A stretch of DNA of 64,000 nt from an uncultured Gemmatimonadales bacterium (lineage in GTDB: Bacteria; Gemmatimonadota; Gemmatimonadetes; Gemmatimonadales; GWC2-71-9), in assembly GCA_947259405.1 (NCBI GenBank), contig CAMYLY010000008.1:1-64000 (forward strand). The letters run 5' to 3'. The notes under the pieces were generated by a model. The model ran no database searches. It was not told the origin of the DNA and worked only from the letters and a program-made list of their open reading frames with translations. The translations under genes were made by a program, and so were the position numbers. Shown here piece by piece: positions 19,017 to 28,616 of this stretch; the stretch's first letter is position 1, and each line of letters begins with the position of its first letter.

Positions 19017-20049
19017 TCTGCGGACGAACTCGCTCGTGCAGCTCACGCTGTGGCGCACTCGCGAGTTCTTGCGCGAACCGGAGGCCATCTTCTGGGTGTT
19101 TGCGTTCCCCGTTCTGCTGGCCTTCGCGCTTGGACTCGCGTTCCAGGCGCGCGGCGCCGAGACGGTGCGAGTCGCCGTGCAGCGGGGCAACGGCCACGGC
19201 GACGTCGATGCGGCGCTGCGCGCGGCACCGAACATCGAACCGGTGGTGCTCGACAGTGGGGATGCGCAACGGCGACTACGTAGCGGGCGCGTCGCAATGG
19301 TGGTCACGGCGGGCGACCCCGTGACGTTGCGCTACGACTCGACCCGCGCCGAGAGCGAGCTCGCCCGCGCCGTGGTGGTGAATGCGCTGGAGGAAGCGGC
19401 GGGACGACGCGACGTGGTGTCGATTCGCGATGTGCGGGTACGTGAACGCGGGGCGCGTTACATCGATTTCCTGATCCCGGGCCTCTTGGGACTCAACATC
19501 ATGGGAACGGGACTCTGGGGCGTGGGGTTTGGCATCGTCAAAACCCGCCAGCAGCGATTGCTGAAGCGCTGCATCGCCTCTCCTATGCGGAAGTCACAGT
19601 ACCTCATGGCCCAGATGCTGGCGCGGTTAGTCTTCCTCGTCCTGGAAGTCACCGCCGTCATTGCCTTCGGCCTGCTCGTCTTCCAGGTACCGCTTCGCGG
19701 GTCGGTGATCACACTGACGTTGGTCGTCTTCTTGGGTGCAGTGACGTTCGCGGGGTTCGGGTTGCTCGTGGCATCGCGCGCTCGCACCATCGAGGGCGTG
19801 TCGGGGCTCATGAATGTCGTCATGGTGCCGATGTGGATTGGGTCGGGGGTCTTCTTCGCGTATTCCCACTTCCCCGATCCGATGCAGCCGTTCTTGAAGG
19901 CGCTTCCCCTCACGGCGCTCAACGACGCGCTCCGTGCCGTCATGCTTGACGGGGCGGCAGCGACATCACTCGTCTGGATGCTCGGCAACCTCACGCTTTG
20001 GGCGATCGCCTCTTTTGTGCTGGCCCTACGACTGTTCCGGTGGCAATGA
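19009..20049 (+). CDS. ABC-2 type transporter permease
   Basis: A 346-residue inner-membrane protein with one N-terminal span, a periplasmic domain of about 120 residues (FQARGAETVRVAVQ to the DFLIPG motif) and five spans at the C-terminus, the usual ABC-2 layout. It partners the preceding ATPase. The last 24 bases overlap the end of the convergent hydrolase gene. Confidence 0.92.
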   Translation: MIDLRTNSLVQLTLWRTREFLREPEAIFWVFAFPVLLAFALGLAFQARGAETVRVAVQRGNGHGDVDAALRAAPNIEPVVLDSGDAQRRLRSGRVAMVVTAGDPVTLRYDSTRAESELARAVVVNALEEAAGRRDVVSIRDVRVRERGARYIDFLIPGLLGLNIMGTGLWGVGFGIVKTRQQRLLKRCIASPMRKSQYLMAQMLARLVFLVLEVTAVIAFGLLVFQVPLRGSVITLTLVVFLGAVTFAGFGLLVASRARTIEGVSGLMNVVMVPMWIGSGVFFAYSHFPDPMQPFLKALPLTALNDALRAVMLDGAAATSLVWMLGNLTLWAIASFVLALRLFRWQ

Positions 20050-20880
20050 ATCAGAAGGGATAGTGGGGCTAGAAGGGATAGCACCTCTCAACTCCTCCAA
20101 CGCTCCCACCACCGCATCGCCGTGCGTCAGCGATATGAGGTGAGCTGCGTCGGGGATCAACCGGAGCTCAGCGTTCGGCAGGCCGTTGGCGAGTTCCGCC
20201 GCTGTCTCCTCCGTAAAGAACGAGTCTCGTCCACCGTGGAGGACGATGGTGGGAACACTGATGTTGGGGAGCAGGTCCCGGACGTCGAACCCGCGCATGG
20301 CGTCGCGGAAGGAGCGCATCGCTTGCAGGTGTGTGTTCCGCCAACCGGCGAGGTCAACCACGATGTCGGACTTGATTGGCAGGCGCTGAAAGTCCACGCG
20401 TTTGGCTTCCAAGGTGCCGGTCATGACGCGTTTCATAAGGTGCATGACGGCCGTGCGGTCCCAGACTTTGAACACGGTCTCGACCGGGACACGGACGGTG
20501 CGCTTGCCGAGGGCGAACACCCGCAGGCGGGCACGGTCATACATGGGTCCGGCGGTGGTACCAAGGAGAATGAGGCCGTGAACACGGGATCGCGCAGCCC
20601 CGGAGGTGCCCAACCACTGGAGGGCCATCATCCCCCCGAATGAATGGGCGAGCACGTACCGACGGTCGGCACTCCAGTATTCCATTGTCTCGAGCGTCTC
20701 GACCAGGCGCGCCACGTAGCCTGGGATGCCTTCCTGGATGGGTTCGCGAAGGCCGGCAAAGTCGACACCGAGGGTCTCGATGGGGAACGGCGGGAAGATC
20801 GACGCGTTCAGCGTCATTCCGGGCAGGAGCAAGGCGACCCCGCGCCGCGCCGTCGAGATCGTACCTTTGCCCTCACTCAT
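20026..20880 (-). CDS. Alpha/beta hydrolase
   Basis: A 284-residue cytoplasmic hydrolase (ATG at 20880; a GTG at 20892 would add four residues). The oxyanion-hole region is LLLPGMTLN, the nucleophile elbow AHSFGGMM, the acid lies in HGGRDSFF and the histidine in DAAHLI. There is no signal peptide. The fold is shared by esterases, acyltransferases and C-C hydrolases, so no specific reaction is assigned. It starts only 26 bases from the divergent kinase gene. Confidence 0.85.
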   Translation of the reverse strand: MSEGKGTISTARRGVALLLPGMTLNASIFPPFPIETLGVDFAGLREPIQEGIPGYVARLVETLETMEYWSADRRYVLAHSFGGMMALQWLGTSGAARSRVHGLILLGTTAGPMYDRARLRVFALGKRTVRVPVETVFKVWDRTAVMHLMKRVMTGTLEAKRVDFQRLPIKSDIVVDLAGWRNTHLQAMRSFRDAMRGFDVRDLLPNISVPTIVLHGGRDSFFTEETAAELANGLPNAELRLIPDAAHLISLTHGDAVVGALEELRGAIPSSPTIPSDSLPPEQS

Positions 20881-20906
20881 GCCGCTGTCCACGATCTAAA
20901 TCGTCC

Positions 20907-21842
20907 ATGCTCGTCAACTGCCCCTCGTGCGACGTCTATCTCGAAATCGGGGCACGGTTCTGTGTGCAGTGCGGGACCCGTCTCGATCTTGATCCTGATT
21001 GGGATGCCACCGCAGGCGAACGCCTCTCCTTGGCCCTGGGACCAGACTACTCCGTGCTGGGCGAGCTCGGTCGCGGTGGGTTCGCGGTCGTGTACTCGGT
21101 GCGGAATGTTGTCCGGCACGAGTATCTCGCTGTCAAGGTCATGCGCCCGAGCCTGCTCTCCAAGGAACGTATGCGCGAGCGGTTCCGTCGCGAGACCGAA
21201 GTTGTCGCGACCCTGCGTCACGCGAATATCCTCCCTATCCTGTTCAGTGCTCACGCGGGGGAGCTCGTCTACTACGCCATGCCGCGCGTACGTGGGCGTG
21301 CCCTGTCGGAGATCATCAAGCGGGACGGGCCGCTCGCCGTCCGGACAGCCGTCGGGATATTCGGGAAGATCGCCAAAGGGCTGGCCTACGCGCACCAACA
21401 CGACATTATCCACCGCGACATCAAGCCAGCCAACATCCTGATCGAGGAAGACGGTCACGTGTGGATCGTCGATTTTGGGATCGCCAAGGCGTTGGCGGTC
21501 AAGGGCGAGACCATCTCCCTCACCGGTGAGATCGTGGGATCGGTGGAGTACATGAGCCCTGAGCGTGCCGTCGGTGATCCCAACGTCGATCATAGGGCTG
21601 ACATCTACAGCCTGGGCGTCGTTGGCTACGAGATGTTGACTGGCGAGAAGCCATTCACGGCGGAAGCAGCCCACGACGTCCTGGTCATGCAGGTCGAAGA
21701 CCCGCCACCATCGGTACGCGACCGGCGTCCAGAAGTGTCCAACGTGATCGATGCCGCCCTGAACCAGTGTCTGGCCAAGAAGCCAAGCAAGCGATGGCAC
21801 TCCGCCGAAGCCGCTGCGCGCGCGCTCGGGGCCTCCGTCTGA
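20907..21842 (+). CDS. Ser/Thr protein kinase with N-terminal zinc ribbon
   Basis: A soluble 311-residue Hanks-type kinase. The start at 20907 gives an N-terminal zinc ribbon with Cys5, Cys8, Cys19 and Cys22. The kinase domain follows: GELGRGGFAVVY (P-loop), Lys in LAVKVM, catalytic loop HRDIKPANI, DFGIAKA and MSPE. No membrane span or sensor domain follows, unlike PknB. Its kinase domain resembles the C-terminal kinase of the 29.4-31.2 kb gene, for example GPDYSVLGELG against GDDYELLGELG. The target is unknown. Confidence 0.92.
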   Translation: MLVNCPSCDVYLEIGARFCVQCGTRLDLDPDWDATAGERLSLALGPDYSVLGELGRGGFAVVYSVRNVVRHEYLAVKVMRPSLLSKERMRERFRRETEVVATLRHANILPILFSAHAGELVYYAMPRVRGRALSEIIKRDGPLAVRTAVGIFGKIAKGLAYAHQHDIIHRDIKPANILIEEDGHVWIVDFGIAKALAVKGETISLTGEIVGSVEYMSPERAVGDPNVDHRADIYSLGVVGYEMLTGEKPFTAEAAHDVLVMQVEDPPPSVRDRRPEVSNVIDAALNQCLAKKPSKRWHSAEAAARALGASV

Positions 21843-21873
21843 CTCCCCGAAACCTTCCGCACGGGGTCGTCGT

Positions 21874-21921
21874 ATTAACGGTGTTAGCTTAACGGTGTTT
21901 GTTTGGCTTAACGCTGTTAAG
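21874..21921 (+). promoter_or_regulatory. Triple TetR-type operator
   Basis: Three copies of a partly palindromic 14-base box lie in tandem: ATTAACGGTGTTAG (21874), CTTAACGGTGTTTG (21888) and CTTAACGCTGTTAA (21907). The third extends to the palindrome CTTAACGCTGTTAAG. The first two are exactly adjacent, the third is 5 bases further. A TTATAA box follows at about 21938 and AAGGAAG at 21943. The site lies 39 bases before tetR and is the obvious candidate for autoregulation of the efflux operon. Confidence 0.75.
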
Positions 21922-21959
21922 AGGATGGCGTAACCCATTATAAAGGAAGCAGATAGGCT

Positions 21960-22631
21960 ATGACCCCACGAATCGTCGATCCCGACCGAACTGCCGAAGT
22001 CGAGAGCCAGGTTATCGAAGCGGCTCGCGATCTCTTGGCCGAGGGTGGGCTGGGGAGTCTCTCCATGCGGCAGGTTGCCGAGCGGGTCGGGGTCAGCGCC
22101 ACGGCGCTGTATCACTATTTCGAGAACAAGGATGACCTGGTGCGCCAGGTCGTAGGTCGAGCGTTCGTCCGGTTCGGCGCGTACCTGAAGCGGGCCGCAG
22201 CGACGCATCCGAGGGGGTCGCTTGACCGAGTCCGGGCCCTTGGCGAGGCCTACCTGCAGTTTGCCACCGAGAACGAAGCGTACTTCAAGGTGCTCTTTTC
22301 TATCCAACGTGATGACCCCCGCGCGCTCGAGGATCTCCCTGAGGGCGGGGGTTGGGATCTTCTGCGACAGGCAGTTGAGGATGCCATCGCGTCCGGCGCC
22401 ATGCGACCGGTGGATCCCGGATTGGCTGCGCTGTATTTGTGGAGTGTGACGCACGGCATCATGACGATTGCGCTCGCCTGTCGGATCGATGAGTGCAGTC
22501 AGTCGAGTGCTCCCGGTATCCCGACCGAGCCGCTGGATCTGTTCCGCGCGTTTCAGCCTCTCGTGCGCGACGGCATCCGCGCACCGGCTGAACCCACACT
22601 GGCGGCTGAGCGGGATGGGGAGGCGGCATGA
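21960..22631 (+). CDS. TetR family repressor of the efflux operon
   Basis: A 223-residue regulator. The N-terminal helix-turn-helix is typical (SMRQVAERVGVSATALYHYF, about 36-55), followed by the ligand-binding helical domain with a WHG-like C-terminal pattern (LYLWSVTHGIMTIAL). It heads tolC-adaptor-RND genes with ATGA overlap, so it most probably represses its own operon through the operator boxes just upstream and is released by a pump substrate. Confidence 0.92.
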   Translation: MTPRIVDPDRTAEVESQVIEAARDLLAEGGLGSLSMRQVAERVGVSATALYHYFENKDDLVRQVVGRAFVRFGAYLKRAAATHPRGSLDRVRALGEAYLQFATENEAYFKVLFSIQRDDPRALEDLPEGGGWDLLRQAVEDAIASGAMRPVDPGLAALYLWSVTHGIMTIALACRIDECSQSSAPGIPTEPLDLFRAFQPLVRDGIRAPAEPTLAAERDGEAA

Positions 22632-24088
22632 AACGAGTGCGGACGATGTTCATGGGTGTGGCGATTCTCGGCACAGTCGCACCGAATGGGGTGGCCCAGG
22701 AGCCGCAGGCCGAGGTGTTCTCGCTGCGCAGGTCGATCGAGACGGCATTGGGCAATTCGGAGGACCTCCTGGTGGCCGAAGCCGCGTTACGCGTGGCGAA
22801 CCAACAAGTGCGAGAGGCGTGGGGGAGCGTGCTGCCGGACATCCGGTTCTCGGCGTCGTACACGCGCAATTTCAAGGTCCCGGTGGCGTTTCTGCCGGCC
22901 ATCTTCCTTGATCCCAACGCGAATCCCAATGACGTGATTCCCGTCCGCTTCGGTGCGGACAACGCGTGGTCTGCCGGTATCGCGGTGAGCCAGCCTCTGT
23001 TCGAGGCGCAGGCTTTTATTGGCTTGGGTGCGGCCGGCCGATTCCGGAACATCGAAGAGGAGCGGTACCGCGGGACGGCGCAGCAGGTCGTGTCCGCAGT
23101 GCGTCAGGCATATTTCAACGCGCTGCTCGCGGTGGAGGATCTCCGGCGACTTACGGAGAGCGTCGAGCGAATCACCGAGACGCTGGAAGAGACTCGGGCG
23201 ATGAACCGCGCGGGTCTTGGGTCGAGCTACGACGTGCTTCGCTTCGAGGTCCAGCTGGCGAATCAGCAGGCGCAGGCCACGCGCGCCGCGAACGTAGTCG
23301 AGGAAACGCGACGCCTCCTGTTGGTCGAGCTGGGGATGGACCCGACGACGTCGGTCGAGCTGGTCGGGCGCCTGAACGAGGTCGACCTCGATGACCTGGC
23401 GGCGAACGACCGCCATAACCGGGAATTGGTGGCGTTGGCGGGTGCCGCAGGTGCCGAGAACACGGATGCCGAGGAGTTGCTGGCGGTCGCGGACCGCTTC
23501 CGGACAGATCTGCGACAGCTGCGCGGGAACGTCGATCTCGACGAGGCACGGCTGGCTGTGGAACGTGCCGACTTCTACCCGACGCTTTCCCTGTTCTCAA
23601 ACTGGAACATGCAGGCACAGGAAAACGGCAGCCCGTCGTTCTTCGAGAACTCCGCGACGTCAGCCATCGCCGGCCTCAGTGTGGAGGTCCCGATCTTCGT
23701 TGGGTTCTCGCGGTTTGCCCGTGTGGAGCAAGCGAAGGCAACGGTCCAGCAGGCCGAGGCCCGGCTCGCTCGCGCGGAGCGTTCAGCAGTGCAGCAGGTG
23801 CGGACGTTGCACGACAATGTGGTGGAGGCTCGCGAGCGCGCGACGAGTCAACGCGCCGCGGTTGCCCAGGCCCAACGGGGTTTCGAGATTGCCACAGCGG
23901 AATATCGAGCTGGTATCGGATCGCAGTTGCAGGTCACGGATGCTGAGCTCGCGCTACGGACTTCTGAATTCAATTATGCCCAAGCAGTGTACGACTACTT
24001 GACTGCGCGGTCCCTGCTCGACCTGGCACTGGGAACGGCCCCAGCCGAACTGAGTGAGCTGGGGCAGCAGTTTGGAGACCGACAATGA
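22628..24088 (+). CDS. TolC-type outer membrane efflux protein
   Basis: A 486-residue outer membrane channel protein. A signal peptide (ending GVAQ) is followed by two OEP repeats of long helices and beta hairpins, with the typical segments SYDVLRFEVQLANQQ and GFEIATAEYRAGIGSQL. As part of a tripartite pump it should form the trimeric exit duct for the RND pump encoded two genes on. The start overlaps the tetR stop in an ATGA box. Confidence 0.93.
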   Translation: MKRVRTMFMGVAILGTVAPNGVAQEPQAEVFSLRRSIETALGNSEDLLVAEAALRVANQQVREAWGSVLPDIRFSASYTRNFKVPVAFLPAIFLDPNANPNDVIPVRFGADNAWSAGIAVSQPLFEAQAFIGLGAAGRFRNIEEERYRGTAQQVVSAVRQAYFNALLAVEDLRRLTESVERITETLEETRAMNRAGLGSSYDVLRFEVQLANQQAQATRAANVVEETRRLLLVELGMDPTTSVELVGRLNEVDLDDLAANDRHNRELVALAGAAGAENTDAEELLAVADRFRTDLRQLRGNVDLDEARLAVERADFYPTLSLFSNWNMQAQENGSPSFFENSATSAIAGLSVEVPIFVGFSRFARVEQAKATVQQAEARLARAERSAVQQVRTLHDNVVEARERATSQRAAVAQAQRGFEIATAEYRAGIGSQLQVTDAELALRTSEFNYAQAVYDYLTARSLLDLALGTAPAELSELGQQFGDRQ

Positions 24089-25200
24089 GGACGACGATGC
24101 GATCGATACTGTGGGTGGGGCCCCGGCTTTGGATATCGGCTGCGGCACTGGTGGCGGTCACGGCTTGCGCCCCCGCGGATGGGGAGGAGACGTCTGCACC
24201 GGAGTCGGATGGCCAAGGCGCCGAGGGGGCTCGGATCATCAATGTCGAAGTGACGCGGGTCACGCTGACCGATTTCATCGTCTTCGTGCGAGTTACGGGC
24301 GAGGTGGAAGCGCTACACGATGTGACGGTGGCGGCTGAGGAATCGGGTCCCATCACCCAGATCTATGTCGTCAAGGGCCGGTGGGTGGCCAAGGATGCCG
24401 CGATCATGAAGATCGACGACGAGGTGTTGGCGGCTAATGTCGATGAGGCTCGCGCGCTTCTCGAGATTGCGGACGAGCAATTCGAACGTCAACGCCAGCT
24501 TTGGGAAGACGAGGGCATTGGCAGCGAGATTGCGTTCCTGCAAGCCAGGGCCGCCGCCAATGCGGCCCGTGCGCGGCTGCGTACACTGCAGGCGCGACTA
24601 GCCCGGACCACCATCCGGGCCCCCGTGAGTGGCGTCTTTGACGATCACTTTCTCGACCTCGGGGAAATGGCGTCTCCCGGTACTCCGGCCGCGCGAATTG
24701 TCTCCGTCGGTCAGGTGAAAGTGGTCGGCGGGGTCCCCGAGCGGTACGCGCTCTCCGTCCAGCACGGCGATTCAGCGCGGATCTCTCTCGACGCGTTCCC
24801 GGGGCGCGAGTTTCCGGGCACGATCAGCTACGTCGGCGCGTCCGTCGACGAACGCGCCAGGACGGTCCCGATCGAGATCTTGTTGGCGAATCCCGATCGC
24901 GCCCTCAAGCCGCGCATGGTCGCGAATGTTCAGCTTGAGCTCGACCGTCTCCAAGAGGTGATCGTGGTGCCGCAGGACGTTGTTGTGCGAACGGAGACGG
25001 GGTACCAGGTGTTTCTCGCCGGCGAGGTCGATGGACGGGCCGTCGCGCTGGCGCGCGATGTCACCCTGGGCCAATCGTCGGCGAACCGGGTGGTGATTGC
25101 GTCGGGGCTGGTCGAAGGCGACACGCTCATCACCCTGGGCCATCGGATGGTCGATGACCAGAGTCGGATTCGAATCGTGTCGAGTGGAGGAACGTCGTGA
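24085..25200 (+). CDS. RND efflux periplasmic adaptor, lipoprotein
   Basis: A 371-residue membrane fusion protein. The lipobox AVTAC places the anchor at Cys28. The barrel-sandwich (lipoyl-like) halves (VTVAAEESGPITQIYVVKG, TTIRAPVSGVFDDHF) flank an alpha-hairpin of about 75 residues rich in Ala, Arg and Gln, followed by beta-barrel and membrane-proximal domains. It bridges the RND pump and the TolC protein. The start overlaps the tolC-like stop in ATGA. Confidence 0.93.
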   Translation: MRTTMRSILWVGPRLWISAAALVAVTACAPADGEETSAPESDGQGAEGARIINVEVTRVTLTDFIVFVRVTGEVEALHDVTVAAEESGPITQIYVVKGRWVAKDAAIMKIDDEVLAANVDEARALLEIADEQFERQRQLWEDEGIGSEIAFLQARAAANAARARLRTLQARLARTTIRAPVSGVFDDHFLDLGEMASPGTPAARIVSVGQVKVVGGVPERYALSVQHGDSARISLDAFPGREFPGTISYVGASVDERARTVPIEILLANPDRALKPRMVANVQLELDRLQEVIVVPQDVVVRTETGYQVFLAGEVDGRAVALARDVTLGQSSANRVVIASGLVEGDTLITLGHRMVDDQSRIRIVSSGGTS

Positions 25201-28200
25201 TGCCGGAAGGGAAAGGGACGTTCAAAGAATTTCGACTCACGTCGGTGGCGATCGATCATCCGACCAGCATCATCGTGCTGACGTTCATTCTCATCATTAT
25301 GGGATTGACGTCGTATCTGCGGGTGCCAAAGGAATCGTCGCCGGAAATCGTCATCCCGATGGTGATCGTCAATACCATCTATCCGGGCGTGGCGCCGCGC
25401 GACATGGAAACGCTGGTTACCCAGCCGATGGAAGACGAGCTGAACACGATTGGGGACGTCAAGAACATCACGTCGACCTCGGTCGAGGGGTATTCGTCGA
25501 TCACCGTCGAGTTCGATGCTGGCGTGGACATGGACGAAGCGCTCCAGCAGGTCCGCGAAAAGGTGGACATCGCAAAGCCGGAGTTACCGCCGGCTGCCGA
25601 AGAGCCGGTGATCATCGAGATCAACTTCTCCGAGTTCCCGATCATGCAGGTGAACATTTCGGGCTCGTACGGCCTGGTGCGGCTGCGCGAGGTAGCCGAA
25701 GATCTCGAGGATGACTTGGAGCAGATCCCGAGTGTGCTCGAAGTCCAGCTCGCTGGAGGACTCGAACGCGAGGTCCAGGTGGATGTCGATCTGGCCAAGC
25801 TCAAGTTCTACGGAGTGGCGTTCGAAGACGTGATCAGCGCGATCCGGAATGAGAACGTGACAGTTCCAGGTGGGTCGATCGACGTCGGCGATCTGAAGTA
25901 CTTGGTGCGCGTGCCCGGTGAGTTCACCGAAACATCGCCGATCGCGGACATCGTGATCGAGACCCGTAATGGGTATCCGATCTACGTGCGGGATGTGGCC
26001 ACCGTGGACTTTGGGTTCAAAGAACGTGGGACGTACGCGCGTCTCGATACGAGCCCGGTCATCACGCTGTCGGTCGTCAAGCGAGCCGGTGAGAACATCA
26101 TCGAAACCGCCGATGCGGTCCGAGCGGCGATTGCTGACGCGGAACCGACGCTGCCGCCGGGGACGGTCATCAAGATCACGTCGGACCAGTCGGAAGACAT
26201 TCACGATATGGTGAGCAGCCTCGAGAACAACATCATCTCGGGCCTGCTCCTGGTGGTGGCGGTGCTGATATTCGTGCTCGGTGTGCGCACGGCGCCGTTC
26301 GTAGGCCTGGCGATACCGCTGTCGATGCTGATTTCGTTCAGCGTCATCCAAATCGCGGGGTTTACGATGAACATGGTCGTGCTGTTCAGCCTCATCCTCG
26401 CCCTTGGGATGTTGGTCGACAATGCCATCGTCGTGGTCGAGAACATCTACCGATTCCGCGAGGATGGGTTCGACCGGGTGCACGCGGCAAAGTACGCCAC
26501 AGCGGAAGTCGCGATGCCCATTATCGCGTCGACGGCGACGACCCTCGCGGCCTTTGCACCGATGGCATTCTGGCCGGGCATCGTGGGTGAGTTCATGAAG
26601 TACCTGCCACTCACGCTCATCATTACGCTGAGTTCGTCGCTGTTCGTGGCCCTAGTGATTCTGCCCACGCTGTGCTCCATCATGTTGGACACAGAGGACG
26701 CACCGGTGGCAATGCCGGCCGCCGTGCGCAACCTGCTCATCGGGTTGTCGATCGCTGTGCTGCTGGTGTTGGTCACCGTCAATCCGCTCACGGCCATTCT
26801 GCTCCTTTCCACGGGCGCCGCCGTCTACGCCTTCCACCACTATGTGGGACATCCGGCGGGACACTGGATCATGACCAAGGGCCTTCCGAAGATCATCGAG
26901 CGGTACGAGCGCTTCCTCCGGACGGCGCTCAAGCGTCGCTTCGTGATGATGGGTACGGCGGCGGCGTCTCTCGTGGGAGCCGTCATGTTGTTCGGGCTGT
27001 TCAGCCCGGGTATCGAGTTCTTCCCGGAAGACATCCCGCCGCCGACGGTGTACGTGCAGGTCGAAGCGCCGATCGGTACGCGCGTGGAAGAGACCGACGC
27101 GATCGTCACGCGGATCGAATCCGAGCTGCAGGCCTTGCCCGGTGCCGCCGACTTCGCGTCAGTGGTTTCGACCGTTGGCAGTAAGGTGTCCGCCGATGGC
27201 GGTGGTGGTGGACAGCAGACTCACTTGGCCACGGTCGCTGTGAACTTCGTGGATTTCCAGGACCGGCAGTACGACGCCTTTGCGACGCTCGAGGAGATCC
27301 GCCGAACGGTGGGAACGGGAATCGCAGGGGCGACGGTGTCGGTCGAGGCCATGGCCATGGGCCCACCGACCGGTGCCCCGATCGCCATCGAGATCACCGG
27401 CCAGGACACGGACGAGTTGAATGAGCTGGGAAACGCGCTCGTTGCCTCCCTCGAGAACTCACCGATCTTCGCGAAGCTCGACGGGCTCGAGAGCGACATG
27501 AGCCTGGGTCGGCCAGAACTCGTGATCGATGTGGATCGTGAGAAGGCGGCGCTCTACGGCCTGACGACGATGGACATCGGTACCACGGTGCGCAGCGCGA
27601 TCAACGGTACCGAGGCATCCAAATTCCGCGATGGGAACGACGAGTATGACATCACGGTCCGACTCGCGAAGCAGTATCGCGACGATCTCGGCGCGATCGG
27701 CGATCTCACGATCATGAACGAGGGTCGCCAGATCCCCCTCTCCTCTGTGGCGCGCTGGAGCGTCGGCAGTGGGAGTGGCGACGTGCTGCGGAAGGATCTC
27801 GATCGAGTCGTGACCATCACCTCGGACGTGCGTTCGGGATACAATGCGAATGCGGTGCTCGCCGAGGTTCAGCAATTGCTCGTTGAGTTCGAAGCCTCGT
27901 TGCCCAGTGGCTACGATCTGCGCTACGCCGGGCAACAAGAGGAGCAACAGGAGTCACAAGCGTTCCTGATGGGCGCCTTTTTCACCGCCATCTTCCTGAT
28001 GGGCTTCATTCTGGTGTCGCAGTTCGATTCCGTGACCAAGCCCGTCATCATTCTCAGCTCGGTGCTGCTGTCGACGGTAGGTGTGCTGATAGGCTTGATC
28101 GTGTTTCGAATGCCGTTTGGCATCATCATGAGCGGGGTGGGGGTGATCAGTCTGGCAGGCGTTGTCGTCAACAATGCCATTGTGTTGATCGACTACATCG

Positions 28201-28616
28201 ATATTCTCAGGCACCGCGACGGGCTATCACGTGGCGAGGCGATCATCCAGGCCGGGAAGACGCGTTTTCGACCCGTGTTGTTGACGGCGATGACGACCGT
28301 GTTGGGCCTTACGCCGTTGGCCATTGGGCTCAACTTCAACTTCATCGGTCTGTTCACCAGTCTTTCACCCGAACTGTTTTGGGGCGGCGAACAAGCGTCG
28401 TGGTGGGGCCCGATGGCGATCGCGGTGATCGCTGGATTGACCTTCGCGACGTTCCTCACGCTGGTATTGGTGCCGGTAATGTATTCGCTGCTCGATGATT
28501 TTGACGATTGGTTCTTGCGTCACTTCACCCGCCGTGGGCAAGTCGACACCGAAGTCATCGACAGTGGCATTCAGAAGACTGTCCCGCGGCCGTCAAAGGA
28601 GCCAGTCCCCGTATAA
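25197..28616 (+). CDS. RND efflux permease (HAE1-like)
   Basis: A 1139-residue inner-membrane pump; GTG at 25197 overlaps the adaptor stop (ATG at 25200 is also possible). It has two transmembrane blocks and two large periplasmic porter loops. Span 4 reads GMLVDNAIVVVENIYRF, keeping one of the two proton-relay Asp residues known from AcrB, and span 10 reads GVVVNNAIVLIDYI, with Asn where AcrB has Lys940; both are usual for SwrC-like pumps. Two extra hydrophobic segments (about residues 510-545) lie between the first and second transmembrane blocks. The last 24 bases overlap the convergent nitrilase gene. Confidence 0.93.
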   Translation: MMPEGKGTFKEFRLTSVAIDHPTSIIVLTFILIIMGLTSYLRVPKESSPEIVIPMVIVNTIYPGVAPRDMETLVTQPMEDELNTIGDVKNITSTSVEGYSSITVEFDAGVDMDEALQQVREKVDIAKPELPPAAEEPVIIEINFSEFPIMQVNISGSYGLVRLREVAEDLEDDLEQIPSVLEVQLAGGLEREVQVDVDLAKLKFYGVAFEDVISAIRNENVTVPGGSIDVGDLKYLVRVPGEFTETSPIADIVIETRNGYPIYVRDVATVDFGFKERGTYARLDTSPVITLSVVKRAGENIIETADAVRAAIADAEPTLPPGTVIKITSDQSEDIHDMVSSLENNIISGLLLVVAVLIFVLGVRTAPFVGLAIPLSMLISFSVIQIAGFTMNMVVLFSLILALGMLVDNAIVVVENIYRFREDGFDRVHAAKYATAEVAMPIIASTATTLAAFAPMAFWPGIVGEFMKYLPLTLIITLSSSLFVALVILPTLCSIMLDTEDAPVAMPAAVRNLLIGLSIAVLLVLVTVNPLTAILLLSTGAAVYAFHHYVGHPAGHWIMTKGLPKIIERYERFLRTALKRRFVMMGTAAASLVGAVMLFGLFSPGIEFFPEDIPPPTVYVQVEAPIGTRVEETDAIVTRIESELQALPGAADFASVVSTVGSKVSADGGGGGQQTHLATVAVNFVDFQDRQYDAFATLEEIRRTVGTGIAGATVSVEAMAMGPPTGAPIAIEITGQDTDELNELGNALVASLENSPIFAKLDGLESDMSLGRPELVIDVDREKAALYGLTTMDIGTTVRSAINGTEASKFRDGNDEYDITVRLAKQYRDDLGAIGDLTIMNEGRQIPLSSVARWSVGSGSGDVLRKDLDRVVTITSDVRSGYNANAVLAEVQQLLVEFEASLPSGYDLRYAGQQEEQQESQAFLMGAFFTAIFLMGFILVSQFDSVTKPVIILSSVLLSTVGVLIGLIVFRMPFGIIMSGVGVISLAGVVVNNAIVLIDYIDILRHRDGLSRGEAIIQAGKTRFRPVLLTAMTTVLGLTPLAIGLNFNFIGLFTSLSPELFWGGEQASWWGPMAIAVIAGLTFATFLTLVLVPVMYSLLDDFDDWFLRHFTRRGQVDTEVIDSGIQKTVPRPSKEPVPV

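Noticed and set aside
20877-22454. 525-codon open frame on the minus strand across the kinase and TetR genes
   Set aside because: It is antisense to two clear genes with complete domains, shows no domain itself, and its composition is the mirror of GC-rich coding DNA.
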